Below, piece after piece: positions 16,225 to 24,569 of a DNA stretch of 64,000 nucleotides. How positions within the stretch are numbered: position 1 is the stretch's first letter; every line of letters begins with the position of its first letter. Below the pieces are notes generated by a model that saw nothing but the letters and a program-made list of their open reading frames with translations, had not been told where the DNA came from and did not search any database. Position numbers and translations under genes: made by a program. The DNA is from an uncultured Desulfobacter sp. (GTDB taxonomy: Bacteria; Desulfobacterota; Desulfobacteria; Desulfobacterales; Desulfobacteraceae): assembly GCF_963664415.1 (NCBI RefSeq), contig NZ_OY761445.1, forward strand, positions 2,568,501-2,632,500. Direction: 5' to 3'.

Positions 16225-16842
16225 ATGAAAAAAGACAAACAGCCCAATATCGGGACCGGGAACAAGCAGGATGAGCGTAGCCAGCGCACCACCAACCGTA
16301 TCCTTGTTGAGGCACGGCGTTTATTTGCCGAATACGGCTTTGCAGGGGTATCCGCCGAACAAATTGTAACAACCGCAGGTGTTACCCGTGGAGCGCTATA
16401 TCATCATTTTGATGGCAAGAAAGGACTGTTCCGTGCAGTACTGAATCAGGTGCAAACAGAGATTGAGAAGCGTGTAAAAATCGCTGTGGAACAGGTCCAG
16501 GACCCTATGGAGATGCTCATTGCAGGAAACAATGAGTTTTTAGCCGCCTGTCTCGACCCTGGGTTGCAACGTATTTTGCTTACCGAAGGACCCGCCGTAA
16601 TAGGCTGGGAAGAATGGCGAGAAATTGATGAGGATCATGTCCAAGGAAAATACCGCGCTTTTTTAGCAGAACTCATGGACAACGGAGTACTTCGACCCTT
16701 CCCCGTTGATGCTTTAGCCCATATCATATCAGGTGCTGCTAATGAGGCGGCCTTCTGGGCAGCTCGTGCAGAAGACCCTAAAACCGCCCTGGCCCAGGCT
16801 CAAAGCACCATGGCCGAGATGATTCGCTCTTTGAGTCCCTGA
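16225..16842 (+). CDS. TetR-family transcriptional regulator
   Basis: 205 residues from ATG 16225 (AAGGAGGG site at 16213-16220). The N-terminal TetR HTH is clear: RILVEARRLFAEYGFAGVS, EQIVTTAGVTRGALYHHF, then FDGKKGLFRAVL. The C-terminal ligand domain (about residues 80-205) is helical, with AGNNEFLAACLDP and ISGAANEAAFWAAR. It probably represses the divergent C45/EFR1 genes and itself through the palindrome at 16191-16211. Ligand unknown. Confidence 0.92.
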   Translation: MKKDKQPNIGTGNKQDERSQRTTNRILVEARRLFAEYGFAGVSAEQIVTTAGVTRGALYHHFDGKKGLFRAVLNQVQTEIEKRVKIAVEQVQDPMEMLIAGNNEFLAACLDPGLQRILLTEGPAVIGWEEWREIDEDHVQGKYRAFLAELMDNGVLRPFPVDALAHIISGAANEAAFWAARAEDPKTALAQAQSTMAEMIRSLSP

Positions 16843-17161
16843 GGTGGGACCGAGTCTCTGTGCCTAAACAAACGGGGTTGCAATAATAGGTGGCGACACG
16901 TTTTACCTTGTTGGCATTTGAGTTTAACAGGTGATTATGTGGTTTTTATAGGTAAAAATAAGTAGTTGCATTGTTATTCCGTTAGAAAAACAGGAAATTC
17001 CTATCACGGTGAGAAAAATGAACGCCTGGACTTATAGATATTGTGGTTCGGGAAATTTGATCAATAGCGACAGGTCATAGAATACTCACCTTATTCTATA
17101 TTCAGTTTAGAGGCTATGTATAGATTAAATTTCCTCTTATTTTTTTTATGGAAAGGACATC
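16843..17161. other. Intergenic upstream of the split DUF2845-like gene
   Basis: No gene seen. AT-rich, with an AAGGA ribosome-binding site right before the ATG at 17162 and a TTGATC / TAGAAT pair near 17058-17085 as a weak promoter candidate. Confidence 0.4.
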
Positions 17162-17223
17162 ATGAAACAAATTATCATATTAACGGTAATACTAACTATT
17201 TTATTCAGTTCGGCCGTTAATAC
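17162..17223 (+). pseudogene. 5' part of a DUF2845-like secreted protein gene, split by IS66
   Basis: Starts at ATG 17162 after GGAAAGGACATC. It encodes a signal peptide, MKQIIILTVILTILFSS followed by AVNT, and is cut by the IS66 element after 62 nt, at the target duplication GTTAATAC (17216-17223). The rest continues in frame at 22282. Joined, the two parts give a 104-residue protein. Confidence 0.88.
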
Positions 17224-17298
17224 GTAACTTCTCAATAAGTGCGGGAGAAAAATAAAAAATCGCTAGACATTGTTCTTTTTGTGTACTATATTCATTGC

Positions 17299-18876
17299 AT
17301 GAAAACGATCGGGCAAATACTCAAAATGGCTAAAGATGAAGAATCTCCCATAATCTCAGAGTTGATAGACTATATCAAACAACAAGGGGACATGATTCAA
17401 AAATTGAAAGATGAGCTTGCCGAATTAAAAGGCCAGAAGGGCAAACCCAAAATCAAACCGTCAAATCTTGATAAGAAGACAGCCATAAAAAGGAAAAACA
17501 CTCAGGGTAAAAAGCGACCGGGCTCCCAAAAGAGATCAAAGACAAAGCAACTCGAAATTAATGAGGACAAAATTGTTCAGCCGGACTTAATCCCTGAAGG
17601 CAGTGAATTTAAAGGGTACCAGGATTTCATCGTCCAAGATCTCATTATAGGAAACTGGAACATCAGATATCGTAGAGCCCGATATAAAACCCCAAACGGA
17701 GACTATATTATCGGCGGGTTGCCGGATCATGTTTCTCAAAATCATTTTGGTTCTACTTTGACAGCCTTTATATTGTATCAATATTATCATGGCCATGTTA
17801 CCCAACCGTTGATTCTTGAGCAACTGCGAGAGTATGGCATCAGTATCTCAAGTGGACAGGTCAATTCGATCATCACCGAAAATAAAGATCAATATCATGC
17901 AGAAAAGGATGAAATTTTATCTGCAGGATTAAAATTTTCAAGCCATATTAATGTGGATGATACCGGTGCCAGGCATAATGGGAAAAATGGTTACTGCACC
18001 CATATCGGTAATAATTTTTTCGCCTGGTTTAAAAGTACCGACAGCAAAAGCAGAATCAATTTCCTCCAGTTATTGCGGTGCAACCATAAAGATTATGTGA
18101 TTAACGACGCTGCCATTGAATATATGAAACAGCAGCGGCTTCCCAGGTACCAACTGGAAAAACTTCAAAACCAGTGTTTTTCAACTGAACGTAACTGGAA
18201 ATCATTTTTGTTTCAGAACAAAATCCGTAAAAAACGCCACAAAAGGATTGCAACTGAGGGGGCTCTTCTGGGTAGTCTCCTTGATCATGGCTGGAATCAG
18301 GATCTTGCCATAATCAGTGATGATGCAGGTCAGTTCAATATCCTGACCCATGCTTTATGCTGGGTCCATGCAGAAAGAACAATCCAGAAATTAATCGGTT
18401 TTACACAAAAACGAAAGGATCAAATTGAGTCGGTCCGGTCCGATATCTGGGATTTATACGCTGATTTAAAAAAATATCAGCAAGGCCCGACAAGTGGCGC
18501 AAAGTTTGACCTCAATAAGCGGTTTGATAATATTTTTGGCCAGAAAACCGGTTATGCAGCATTAGACCTGGCCCTAAACAGAATCCTCAAAAACAAGTCT
18601 GAGCTGTTGTTGGTTCTTGAGAGGCCTGATATTCCATTGCATAATAATTTGAGCGAAAGCGATATCCGAGAATATGTCAAAAAACGAAAAATCAGTGGCT
18701 CAACCAGAAGTTCTGCGGGAAGGGCCTGCCGAGACACCTTTACAAGTATTAAAAAGACATGCCGGAAATTAGGGGTTTCGTTTTGGGATTACCTGATAGA
18801 TCGGAATGAGACCCGAGGAAACATCCCCTCCCTTTCGGATTTAATGGTTAGAAAAATGGAAGAGCAAATTTCGTAA
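17299..18876 (+). CDS. tnpC: IS66-family transposase TnpC
   Basis: 525 residues from ATG 17299 (a GTG at 17239 could extend it by 20 residues). An N-terminal coiled coil (IDYIKQQGDMIQKLKDEL) is followed by a basic linker and the DDE_Tnp_IS66 core: first Asp in HINVDDTGARHNG, a CWVHAERTIQKL helix, and the C-terminal LHNNLSESDIREYVKKRKISG motif with the catalytic Glu. The gene appears intact; only the noncoding stretch after the stop was hit by the nested IS21. Confidence 0.92.
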   Translation: MKTIGQILKMAKDEESPIISELIDYIKQQGDMIQKLKDELAELKGQKGKPKIKPSNLDKKTAIKRKNTQGKKRPGSQKRSKTKQLEINEDKIVQPDLIPEGSEFKGYQDFIVQDLIIGNWNIRYRRARYKTPNGDYIIGGLPDHVSQNHFGSTLTAFILYQYYHGHVTQPLILEQLREYGISISSGQVNSIITENKDQYHAEKDEILSAGLKFSSHINVDDTGARHNGKNGYCTHIGNNFFAWFKSTDSKSRINFLQLLRCNHKDYVINDAAIEYMKQQRLPRYQLEKLQNQCFSTERNWKSFLFQNKIRKKRHKRIATEGALLGSLLDHGWNQDLAIISDDAGQFNILTHALCWVHAERTIQKLIGFTQKRKDQIESVRSDIWDLYADLKKYQQGPTSGAKFDLNKRFDNIFGQKTGYAALDLALNRILKNKSELLLVLERPDIPLHNNLSESDIREYVKKRKISGSTRSSAGRACRDTFTSIKKTCRKLGVSFWDYLIDRNETRGNIPSLSDLMVRKMEEQIS

Positions 18877-19092
18877 TTCCTAACTATCAAATGTCAATTA
18901 CTTTGTCCGGTTCGCGTCAATTATCTTGTCCGGTTTTTTTATATCAATAAATGCTTTTTGAGTGCATAAATCCTGTTCCGTTTTTGTTCCGATCTTTACG
19001 CAGACTGACTCAATACTTCATTGTAATTGACGTCTGTTAAACCACATTAAATGGATTTTAGGATCGGTAATTGTCGTCTCATACACTGTATT

Positions 19093-19230
19093 TTTACCCT
19101 TACCCCCAAAAATTTGTAACTTCGTTCCAGGATAAATCAAGGAAAAAATCGGTTCCTCCCAGAGGGTCCCTCCCATTTTTCCCTTGACTTATCCTTCCAC
19201 TTCGCGAAGATTTTTTTGAGGGTAAGGGAA
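19093..19230. repeat. Long imperfect inverted repeat near the IS21 end
   Basis: The left arm, from about 19093 (TTACCCTTACCCCCAAAAA...) to 19152, is complementary to the right arm at about 19172-19230 with roughly 80 percent matches, enclosing a small inner hairpin of CCTCCC/GGGTCCCTCCC type. It lies downstream of the element's last ORF, in a position parallel to the 54-bp palindrome in IS21 element 1. Confidence 0.7.
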
Positions 19231-19267
19231 AATTTGATTATTGAAGGACGGATTTCTAAAATATGCG

Positions 19268-19465
19268 TTAAACTGGCCTGTCTTCTCTTTTTTCAGGCTG
19301 GTACTTAAAGCCTGCGTCAATCAATATATATTCCAAAACGATCCCAACCTCGCCTCTTTTTTTGAGCTCGTCAAGCATCCACCGCTGAATGCGGGCATTC
19401 ACATGAACACGCTTTAGATGTGCCGGCAATTTAGGCTTTGGTTTTCCCCTATAACCACCTCGCAT
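19268..19465 (-). CDS. Fourth small ORF of IS21 element 2 (possible RHH DNA-binding protein)
   Basis: 65 residues, basic N-terminus (MRGGYRGKPKPKLP) followed by KRVHVNARIQRWMLDELKK and a GIVLEYILIDAGF helix. This pattern resembles a ribbon-helix-helix or related small DNA-binding protein. It lies 82 nt after the third ORF on the same strand and has no counterpart in the visible part of IS21 element 1. It may be a regulator of transposition; this is inference. It could also be an insignificant frame, but codon use and composition look real. Confidence 0.5.
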   Translation of the reverse strand: MRGGYRGKPKPKLPAHLKRVHVNARIQRWMLDELKKRGEVGIVLEYILIDAGFKYQPEKREDRPV

Positions 19466-19547
19466 GATTCTCTCCTATTTCCAAACACCAGGCTGACATC
19501 CCTGCTATTTCCTTGTTTATAGATAAACGTACTACGCTTTTCAAAAA

Positions 19548-19811
19548 TTATGGTTGATTCTCACGATATATTGGTAACAGTTCTTGAGCCCTCTGACGAT
19601 TGTGACCAATGTCATCCCGGGATATATCATAAAGCCAAATTGGATAGTCGTAATTGCACTGTTCAATCAGCAATCCTTCTTCAAAATCAGTGATTCTCAT
19701 AACAGAATCACTATCCACGCAGTCATCAAACCAAGTGCTGTTTTCTTCTGTGATTTCAATATCAATGGTTTCCAGCCTCTGCTTGGCGGTGTTGTAAATA
19801 TCTATTTTCAT
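19548..19811 (-). CDS. Third ORF of IS21 element 2 (homologue of 914-1174)
   Basis: 87 residues, starting 4 nt after the istB stop. It aligns over its length with the 86-residue protein behind istB of IS21 element 1: MK-IDIYN, R.ETIDIEITEE, a W/Y-F aromatic pair, ITD, GLLIEQC and a PI pair. The two host elements have unrelated terminal repeats, so this small gene is conserved across IS21 types, which argues for a role in transposition or its control. No known domain recognised. Confidence 0.75.
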   Translation of the reverse strand: MKIDIYNTAKQRLETIDIEITEENSTWFDDCVDSDSVMRITDFEEGLLIEQCNYDYPIWLYDISRDDIGHNRQRAQELLPIYRENQP

Positions 19812-19815
19812 GGAA

Positions 19816-20625
19816 TCATCTTTCTGTGGTTTTGTTATTATCTTCTTGGGTAGGTTCCGGCTTAAGGGGAATTCTTATATTCCTGGAAATTGCCTGACGT
19901 TTGCGGTAGCTGTCTGCCTGTATTTCGATAATGATCGAATGGTGAACCACTCTATCGATAGCTGCTACAGTCATTGACGGATCAGAAAAGATTTTGTCCC
20001 ATTCCCCAAATGGCTGATTGGATGTGATAATCATACTTCCCGTCTCATACCTATGGGCGATCAGTTCGAAAAGCACATGAGTTTCCGTATCGCTTTTTTT
20101 GACATAGCCCAGGTCATCAAGGACAATGACCGCGTATTTATCGAGTTTGGATAAAAATGATTCAAGCTGCAAATCAGCACGGGCCTGCTGCATTTTTTGA
20201 ACAAGTGCGGTTGTCGTGAAATGACGTACCCGAATTGACTGTTCTATTAATGCGTGAGATATGGCAGCCGCCAGGTGGGTTTTTCCAACGCCGCTAGGGC
20301 CAAAAAATAAAAGGTTCTCTGCACGGTTTACCCAATCGCTGTTTTGGGCCAGGGCCTCTATTTTTTCCTGACGTATTGCCGGAGTGTGGTTAAAATTAAA
20401 TGTTTCAAGGCTTTTACCCACCGGAAGACGGGATTCTTTTGTAAAACGGGCAATACGCCGGCTGTAGCGCTCATTGATCTCTTGCTCACATAGAGTCGCC
20501 AAATACTGCGCCGGGTTCCAATGTTCCTCCTGAGCACGGGAGAGCGTGGGTTCCCATAGCCGGGCTATGGTTGAAAGACGCAGTTGTTTGAGCAATACGG
20601 GAAGAGTTTCAGTACTTGCCATCAA
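19816..20625 (-). CDS. istB: IstB ATPase of IS21 element 2
   Basis: 269 residues, AAA+ ATPase. Walker A GPSGVGKTH (about residues 108-116), Walker B AVIVLDDLGYVKK, and a MIITSNQPFGEW sensor segment. An IstB N-terminal helical domain precedes it. The start overlaps the istA stop (ATGA at 20622-20625; two consecutive Met codons offer starts). The C-terminal tail (PLKPEPTQEDNNKTTER) is charged and variable. It is clearly different in sequence from the first IstB in this window. Confidence 0.93.
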   Translation of the reverse strand: MMASTETLPVLLKQLRLSTIARLWEPTLSRAQEEHWNPAQYLATLCEQEINERYSRRIARFTKESRLPVGKSLETFNFNHTPAIRQEKIEALAQNSDWVNRAENLLFFGPSGVGKTHLAAAISHALIEQSIRVRHFTTTALVQKMQQARADLQLESFLSKLDKYAVIVLDDLGYVKKSDTETHVLFELIAHRYETGSMIITSNQPFGEWDKIFSDPSMTVAAIDRVVHHSIIIEIQADSYRKRQAISRNIRIPLKPEPTQEDNNKTTER

Positions 20626-22142
20626 AACACCTCCGTAAATGAATGCGAAGAAAGCAGGATATTGTAATCTTCTCCTGAGACAGCCACCATATTTATTTCC
20701 GGTATTTCCTTTTCTTTTTTGTTAAATTTTTTTTGAAGTTCATGAAGCGCCGGAATATGGTTATCCATCATTTTTTCAAGAATATAATCACCCAATTCCG
20801 TCTCCTGGTCGGTCCGGTTCGCCAGAGACAATATACCCACGATGCTTTTACAGGCGGTACGGGGATCAAGGGTTTGGTCAAGCTGATCCCATATAAGCCG
20901 GTAAGTGTCACTGGGCAGCAGGTCATCCCTTAGCTGTGAATAGCGAAACGCTTGGGGTTTTCGCTCCAGGCTGCCTATGACGTGCCGGTAATCCACACTG
21001 CGAGTACGCCGATTATTATCTGGTGAATATTTTCGGGGTAACGTGATGACGTAGGTTGTTCCAAGGTAGGCTTCAATCTTGTCATGGTAAATATGAAGGC
21101 GCAGCTTTTCTCCTATCAAGCGGGATGGGACCGTATAAATGACGCGTTTTACCAGAATTGTGCTGGTCGTGCTGACTCCGACCACTTTTTCAGTATAATC
21201 AACGGTCCTCTGAAGAGGAAGTTCTTTCAAGTACTTACGTTCCTGTGCAATCTTATCTGCATTGCGGGCATTGATATCCCTTACAATGATATCCAGCCAC
21301 TGCTGATAGGCCGATACAGATTCAAAATCAACAGAATTCCGGAGCAATAAGGCTTGGTGAATTCTATTCTTTAAGTGGCCGTGTGGTGACTCAACTCCGC
21401 CGTTTTCATGCCCCTTCCCCCTATTATTTCGGGTCGGGACCAAGCCATAATGGTTGAATAGCTCCTCATAACGCTTGGTGACATCTTCCTTCGCATCTTT
21501 GGTCAAATTCTTGAAAGCAGCAGACAGGCTGTCTGTACGATGCTCTGTTGGGACCCCTCCCAGCCGCCAAAAAGCGTCCTGTAATCCCTCACTGAGTGCG
21601 GTAAATGATTCTCCTCCGAGGACCACTTTGACATGGCACCAACCGCTGTAAATTAAGCGAAAATGATAAAGTAGGTGATTCAAAGGCTCTCCGTTGATCG
21701 TGATTGTTACTTTTTTTAGCTTTGTAAAATCTGATAACCCCATACGCCCAGGAATTTTTTCCTGCAAAAACATTACTTCTTTGCCTGATCCGTTAAGCGC
21801 TTTCCATTTTTTAACCTTACGTTGGAATGTACGCAGTTTGGACCGCTGGAATTTTTCAGGATATTTACCTGCAAAATGCTCAAATAACGTTAACGGCTGA
21901 AGTTCGGCGTTTTGTTCCAGCATCGGAACGACCTCATTTTCCCAAACCCCTTTAAAGTGGTCCTTGCGTGTACGCCAATGACGCATGGGTTTGTCTCCTT
22001 GAGAAATATTGCCATTTTCGATTCTACGTCCTGAACGTTCTGATATTCCAGCCTTTGCGGCTGCTGTGACCTGAATAGTTCCTTTGCTTCTTGCTGACAT
22101 GTATATCCTTATCTGTTGTTCGGTTATTGGTTTCCCCGACAC
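20622..22142 (-). CDS. istA: IstA transposase of IS21 element 2
   Basis: 506 residues from a GTG start at 22142 preceded by GGAGGT. The N-terminal HTH region includes QVTAAAKAGISERSGRRIE. The integrase core starts around residue 120 (RMGLSDFTKLKKVTI, first Asp), then FRLIYSGWCHVKVVLGGES, the second Asp in TEHRTDSLSAAF and the Glu in GKGHENGGVESPHGHLKNRI. The C-terminal Mu-transposase-like beta barrel follows (RVIYTVPSRLIGEKL). Length is normal and it looks intact. Confidence 0.94.
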   Translation of the reverse strand: MSGKPITEQQIRIYMSARSKGTIQVTAAAKAGISERSGRRIENGNISQGDKPMRHWRTRKDHFKGVWENEVVPMLEQNAELQPLTLFEHFAGKYPEKFQRSKLRTFQRKVKKWKALNGSGKEVMFLQEKIPGRMGLSDFTKLKKVTITINGEPLNHLLYHFRLIYSGWCHVKVVLGGESFTALSEGLQDAFWRLGGVPTEHRTDSLSAAFKNLTKDAKEDVTKRYEELFNHYGLVPTRNNRGKGHENGGVESPHGHLKNRIHQALLLRNSVDFESVSAYQQWLDIIVRDINARNADKIAQERKYLKELPLQRTVDYTEKVVGVSTTSTILVKRVIYTVPSRLIGEKLRLHIYHDKIEAYLGTTYVITLPRKYSPDNNRRTRSVDYRHVIGSLERKPQAFRYSQLRDDLLPSDTYRLIWDQLDQTLDPRTACKSIVGILSLANRTDQETELGDYILEKMMDNHIPALHELQKKFNKKEKEIPEINMVAVSGEDYNILLSSHSFTEVF

Positions 22143-22281
22143 GGGATTGCACCTCCATTTAAGTGAACTTTAGTGTCGGGGGTTTTATCACGACAAACCG
22201 GTCAAGGTAATTGTCGTCAACCGGACAAGATAATTGTCGCAGAATACCTAACCCTGATTTATTGAGAAGTTACGTTAATAC

Positions 22282-22534
22282 TTATGCATTCCGATGCGGT
22301 GATGGTAAGAGAAATTTGGCGAGTGAGGGACAGCACAAATACCAAATCTTAAAAGATTGCGGACCACCTGTTTCAAAGGAAATTGTGGGGGTGGATGAAA
22401 GCAGAGGTGTTTACCGGATAGTAGAGGAATGGCTTTATATCATTAACGAGCGTGGGAGTAAACAAATGTATCTTATAAAGTTTGATGATAAGGGCATTGC
22501 TGTCAAAATTGATTGGTTAGGAAAACAAATTTAG
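22282..22534 (+). pseudogene. 3' part of the DUF2845-like secreted protein gene
   Basis: Continues the frame begun at 17162: after the duplicated GTTAATAC the sequence reads TYAFRCGDGKRNLASEGQ, then ILKDCGPPVSK, VEEWLYIINERG, MYLIKFDDKGIAVKIDW. This cysteine-pair, W-Y and F-(D)-KG pattern matches small periplasmic DUF2845 proteins. The insertion separates signal peptide and mature domain, so the present gene is inactive. Precise removal of the IS66 element plus one duplication restores 105 codons without a stop. Confidence 0.88.
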
Positions 22535-22614
22535 ACAAATGCTTAATCTTAGGAATGAAAAGGTACGGACTTATGGTATAATTTTTCAGAACAGCCTCCC
22601 AGAAAAGAGCGTTC

Positions 22615-22628
22615 AATAACAGAAGTAG
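22615..22628 (+). repeat. Short relative of the dispersed repeat
   Basis: AATAACAGAAGTAG is identical to the core of the repeat at 9180-9211. Only this core is conserved here. Confidence 0.35.
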
Positions 22629-22656
22629 GGTTGGTGGCTTTCATAATGCCGACACT

Positions 22657-22920
22657 TCAAATATAAGACTGATATTCCAAAACCTTTGCCGTTAAACGAT
22701 TGGACAAAAAATCACTACCGCATCTTAATTCATCCAGGATCAATTTAGCTTGGCCCAGAATATTTCAAATTTCTTCTTCATGCTCAATCTCATCATCTCC
22801 AAAATTCCAAATTATGTCAGAGCAATAAACATCAAACCACTTTATTTCCGGTTGTACCCTCAAAGCTATTTATCCAATCGATATAAGGGTTTTTCGTTAT
22901 AATTGTGATTGCCGTTCTGT
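22657..22920 (-). pseudogene. Degenerate hypothetical protein gene
   Basis: The minus strand reads TKNPYIDWINSFEG in one frame, then shifts to KWFDVYCSDIIWNFGDDEI followed by an in-frame TGA and a further ILGQAKLILDELRCGSDF...YQSYI stretch. The composition is protein-like across at least one frameshift and one internal stop, so I read it as a decayed gene of unknown family. It occupies most of the gap between the split DUF2845 gene and 22956. Confidence 0.45.
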
Positions 22921-22955
22921 TTATAGTCCGTATTTTTATATCGCTTGCCAAATTG

Positions 22956-23291
22956 TTAATATTGATCCAATTTATCGATTAGCACACCCTTTTCTTTCTC
23001 AAGTGCTTTGAGTTTTCTTTTGCAACTGTTAATTTCTTTGGTGATTTTTTTGATTTTAAACTCAGTCTCTTGTTTTTCTAAATAGCTTTCCCCGCGCAAA
23101 TCAATTGCTAAAGCCCGAACTTCTCTTCTCAGCAACCTGAAATATGGATTTCCATGAGCATAGTTTTCTTTGTATTGTAGCTTGCCTGCTTTCATAGCAT
23201 CAATTATTTCTTGCTCTTCAAGACCAAATTCTTTGCATGCATTTTTGTGGCTTAATGTTTCTCCTTGCTTTGTCCAGAGAGCTTGTGGCAT
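22956..23291 (-). CDS. Small hypothetical protein with HTH-like start and coiled coil
   Basis: 111 residues. The N-terminal part (TLSHKNACKEFGLEEQEIIDAMKAGKLQY) resembles a helix-turn-helix of a small regulator, followed by the recurrent NPYFRLLRREVRALA block, and the last 40 residues are a coiled coil (KKITKEINSCKRKLKALEKEK). GGAGAT ribosome-binding site before the ATG at 23291. I have seen this layout in Desulfobacterota hypothetical proteins, but no function is known to me. Confidence 0.65.
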   Translation of the reverse strand: MPQALWTKQGETLSHKNACKEFGLEEQEIIDAMKAGKLQYKENYAHGNPYFRLLRREVRALAIDLRGESYLEKQETEFKIKKITKEINSCKRKLKALEKEKGVLIDKLDQY

Positions 23292-23355
23292 TGTGATTTA
23301 TCTCCATATTGTTAATAGTATTTGTGCTGAAAATTATGGCAATTATATCGTATGA

Positions 23356-23820
23356 TCACTCATAGCCATCTTCAGCCGCCTTATCCAAGTAGTACTGCCC
23401 TTTTTTTGTTTCATCTTTTTCTTGTATTAAAAGCATCCCATATTGATAAACATTGGGAGCAGTAAGGGCATCAGCTTCTTCAGCCTTTTTAAACCACTTT
23501 TCGGCTTCTACTATTTCGCCTTTTTCAAGGTATAAAATTATACCAATATTACCATAGGATAGCTCAGAACCCTGATCAGCAGATAAAAATAAAAATCTTA
23601 GACCAGTTTCCCAATCGCCTTTCTCAAAATAATATTTAATTCCCAATTCATATAAAGAATCCTGCTATGGTCATAAGAATCTTCTGCACAATCTATTCGT
23701 CCTCGGACAATTGTAGCAGTGCAGGCATAAAGAGATATATCCGTTTTCTGACGGCACCATGATAGAATCGTTGTAATTCCTTACTTTAATTCCACAGTAT
23801 TTACACTTATCCGACGACAT
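23356..23820 (-). pseudogene. Frameshifted Sel1-repeat protein with Cys-rich N-terminus
   Basis: An ATG at 23820 opens MSSDKCKYCGIKV...LCLHCYNC, a likely zinc-binding cysteine cluster. The frame is then lost, and the continuation RIDCAEDSYDHSRILY appears in a second frame and YELGIKYYFEKGDW in a third, running to a stop at 23356. The last 96 residues contain Sel1-like TPR repeats (GDWETGLRFLFLSADQGS, AEKWFKKAEEADALTA, GQYYLDKAAEDGYE). Two single-base indels explain it; they are either real decay or sequence errors. Confidence 0.65.
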
Positions 23821-23834
23821 AGCAGAAAGAGCCT

Positions 23835-24122
23835 TTATAGTCTTTTGTTAATTTTATCCCTTAATTTGCCAGAGCATTTAAAAACCACCATTCTTCTTCC
23901 ATCCAGAATCATCTCTTCACCGGTGGCCGGGTTCCGTCCTTTCCTGGGAGATTTCTTGTTCACTTGAAATTTTCCGAATCCGCTTATCATGATATCTTCT
24001 TCAGCCGCCAAGGTGGATTTCATTATCTCAAGGAGTTCTTCTATTCTGTCTTTTGCTTGAGGGGATCTCAGGTCAAGTTTTTCTGCAACTGATTCTACAA
24101 TGGTGTGTTTGGTAAGCGCCAA
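23835..24122 (-). CDS. IHF/HU-family DNA-bending protein
   Basis: 95 residues from a TTG start at 24122 (AGGAG upstream). A typical HU/IHF fold: ALTKHTIVESVAEKLDL, then MISGFGKFQVNKKSPRKGRNPATGEEM, the DNA-binding beta arm with the conserved RNPATG and its proline. It is closer to IHF alpha than to HU in length and wording. IHF bends DNA in recombination and promoter control. It stands alone at the edge of the IS-rich region. Confidence 0.9.
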   Translation of the reverse strand: MALTKHTIVESVAEKLDLRSPQAKDRIEELLEIMKSTLAAEEDIMISGFGKFQVNKKSPRKGRNPATGEEMILDGRRMVVFKCSGKLRDKINKRL

Positions 24123-24569
24123 GGGATTTTGCTCCTCTGTTTATCATGCCTGGTATTTTGCACATGTCAAAGCTGATGTTTAAAATTTAGGATGGGTATT
24201 GTCAAGTTTGTTGTTACAGAATAGGTATTTACAGCCAGGTTATGTTTTTTGGGGCAACGGCCTCGACTGCCAATCGTTAGCATTCCCGGACAGGTCACAG
24301 CCGAGAGGCCATTCGGAGCATAGAACATTAAAAAATGTCATCTTGTTGCTAATCGCTGACATGTATTTAATTCCCGTTTTTGCAATGCCGTTTGCCGGGT
24401 TGTTTCTGGAAACGAAAATCCATGTATGTGAATGGTCTTTCGACGCTTTCTTTCATTCGATGATATGCTTTTTATTCAATACAAATATTCAAGAATCCAT
24501 GATATGTAAGAATATTATCAGATCCATGGTAGCATCAAAAAAATTTAAAATTTATCGTAAGAGGACAAA
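24123..24569. other. Intergenic upstream of methyltransferase
   Basis: An open plus-strand frame (24199-24573) has no domain and an unlikely composition, so I do not call it a gene. The stretch carries short inverted repeats, for example ATGTCA/TGACAT near 24335-24362, and the promoter of the following gene. Confidence 0.45.

Larger units (their letters stand above)
18885..22246 (-). mobile_element. Nested IS21-type element 2
   Basis: A 3362-bp element flanked by CCTAAC at 18879-18884 and 22247-22252 (6-bp duplication). Each end carries two spaced copies of a TCAATTATCTTGTCCGG-type repeat: 18892-18910 and 18915-18933 on the left, 22198-22216 and 22221-22239 inverted on the right. Minus-strand gene order: istA, istB, a third ORF, a fourth small ORF, then a long imperfect inverted repeat. 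It sits 8 nt beyond tnpC inside the IS66 element. Confidence 0.93.
17224..22273 (+). mobile_element. IS66-type element (host of a nested IS21 element)
   Basis: Inverted ends GTAACTTCTCAATAA at 17224-17238 and its complement at 22259-22273, flanked by the 8-bp target duplication GTTAATAC at 17216-17223 and 22274-22281. IS66 elements start with GTAA and make 8-bp duplications. It carries only a TnpC-type transposase; no TnpA/TnpB is seen, as in the ISBst12-like subgroup. A 3362-bp IS21 element is inserted between tnpC and the right end; subtracting it and its duplicated target leaves a normal-sized IS66 of 1682 bp. Confidence 0.93.
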
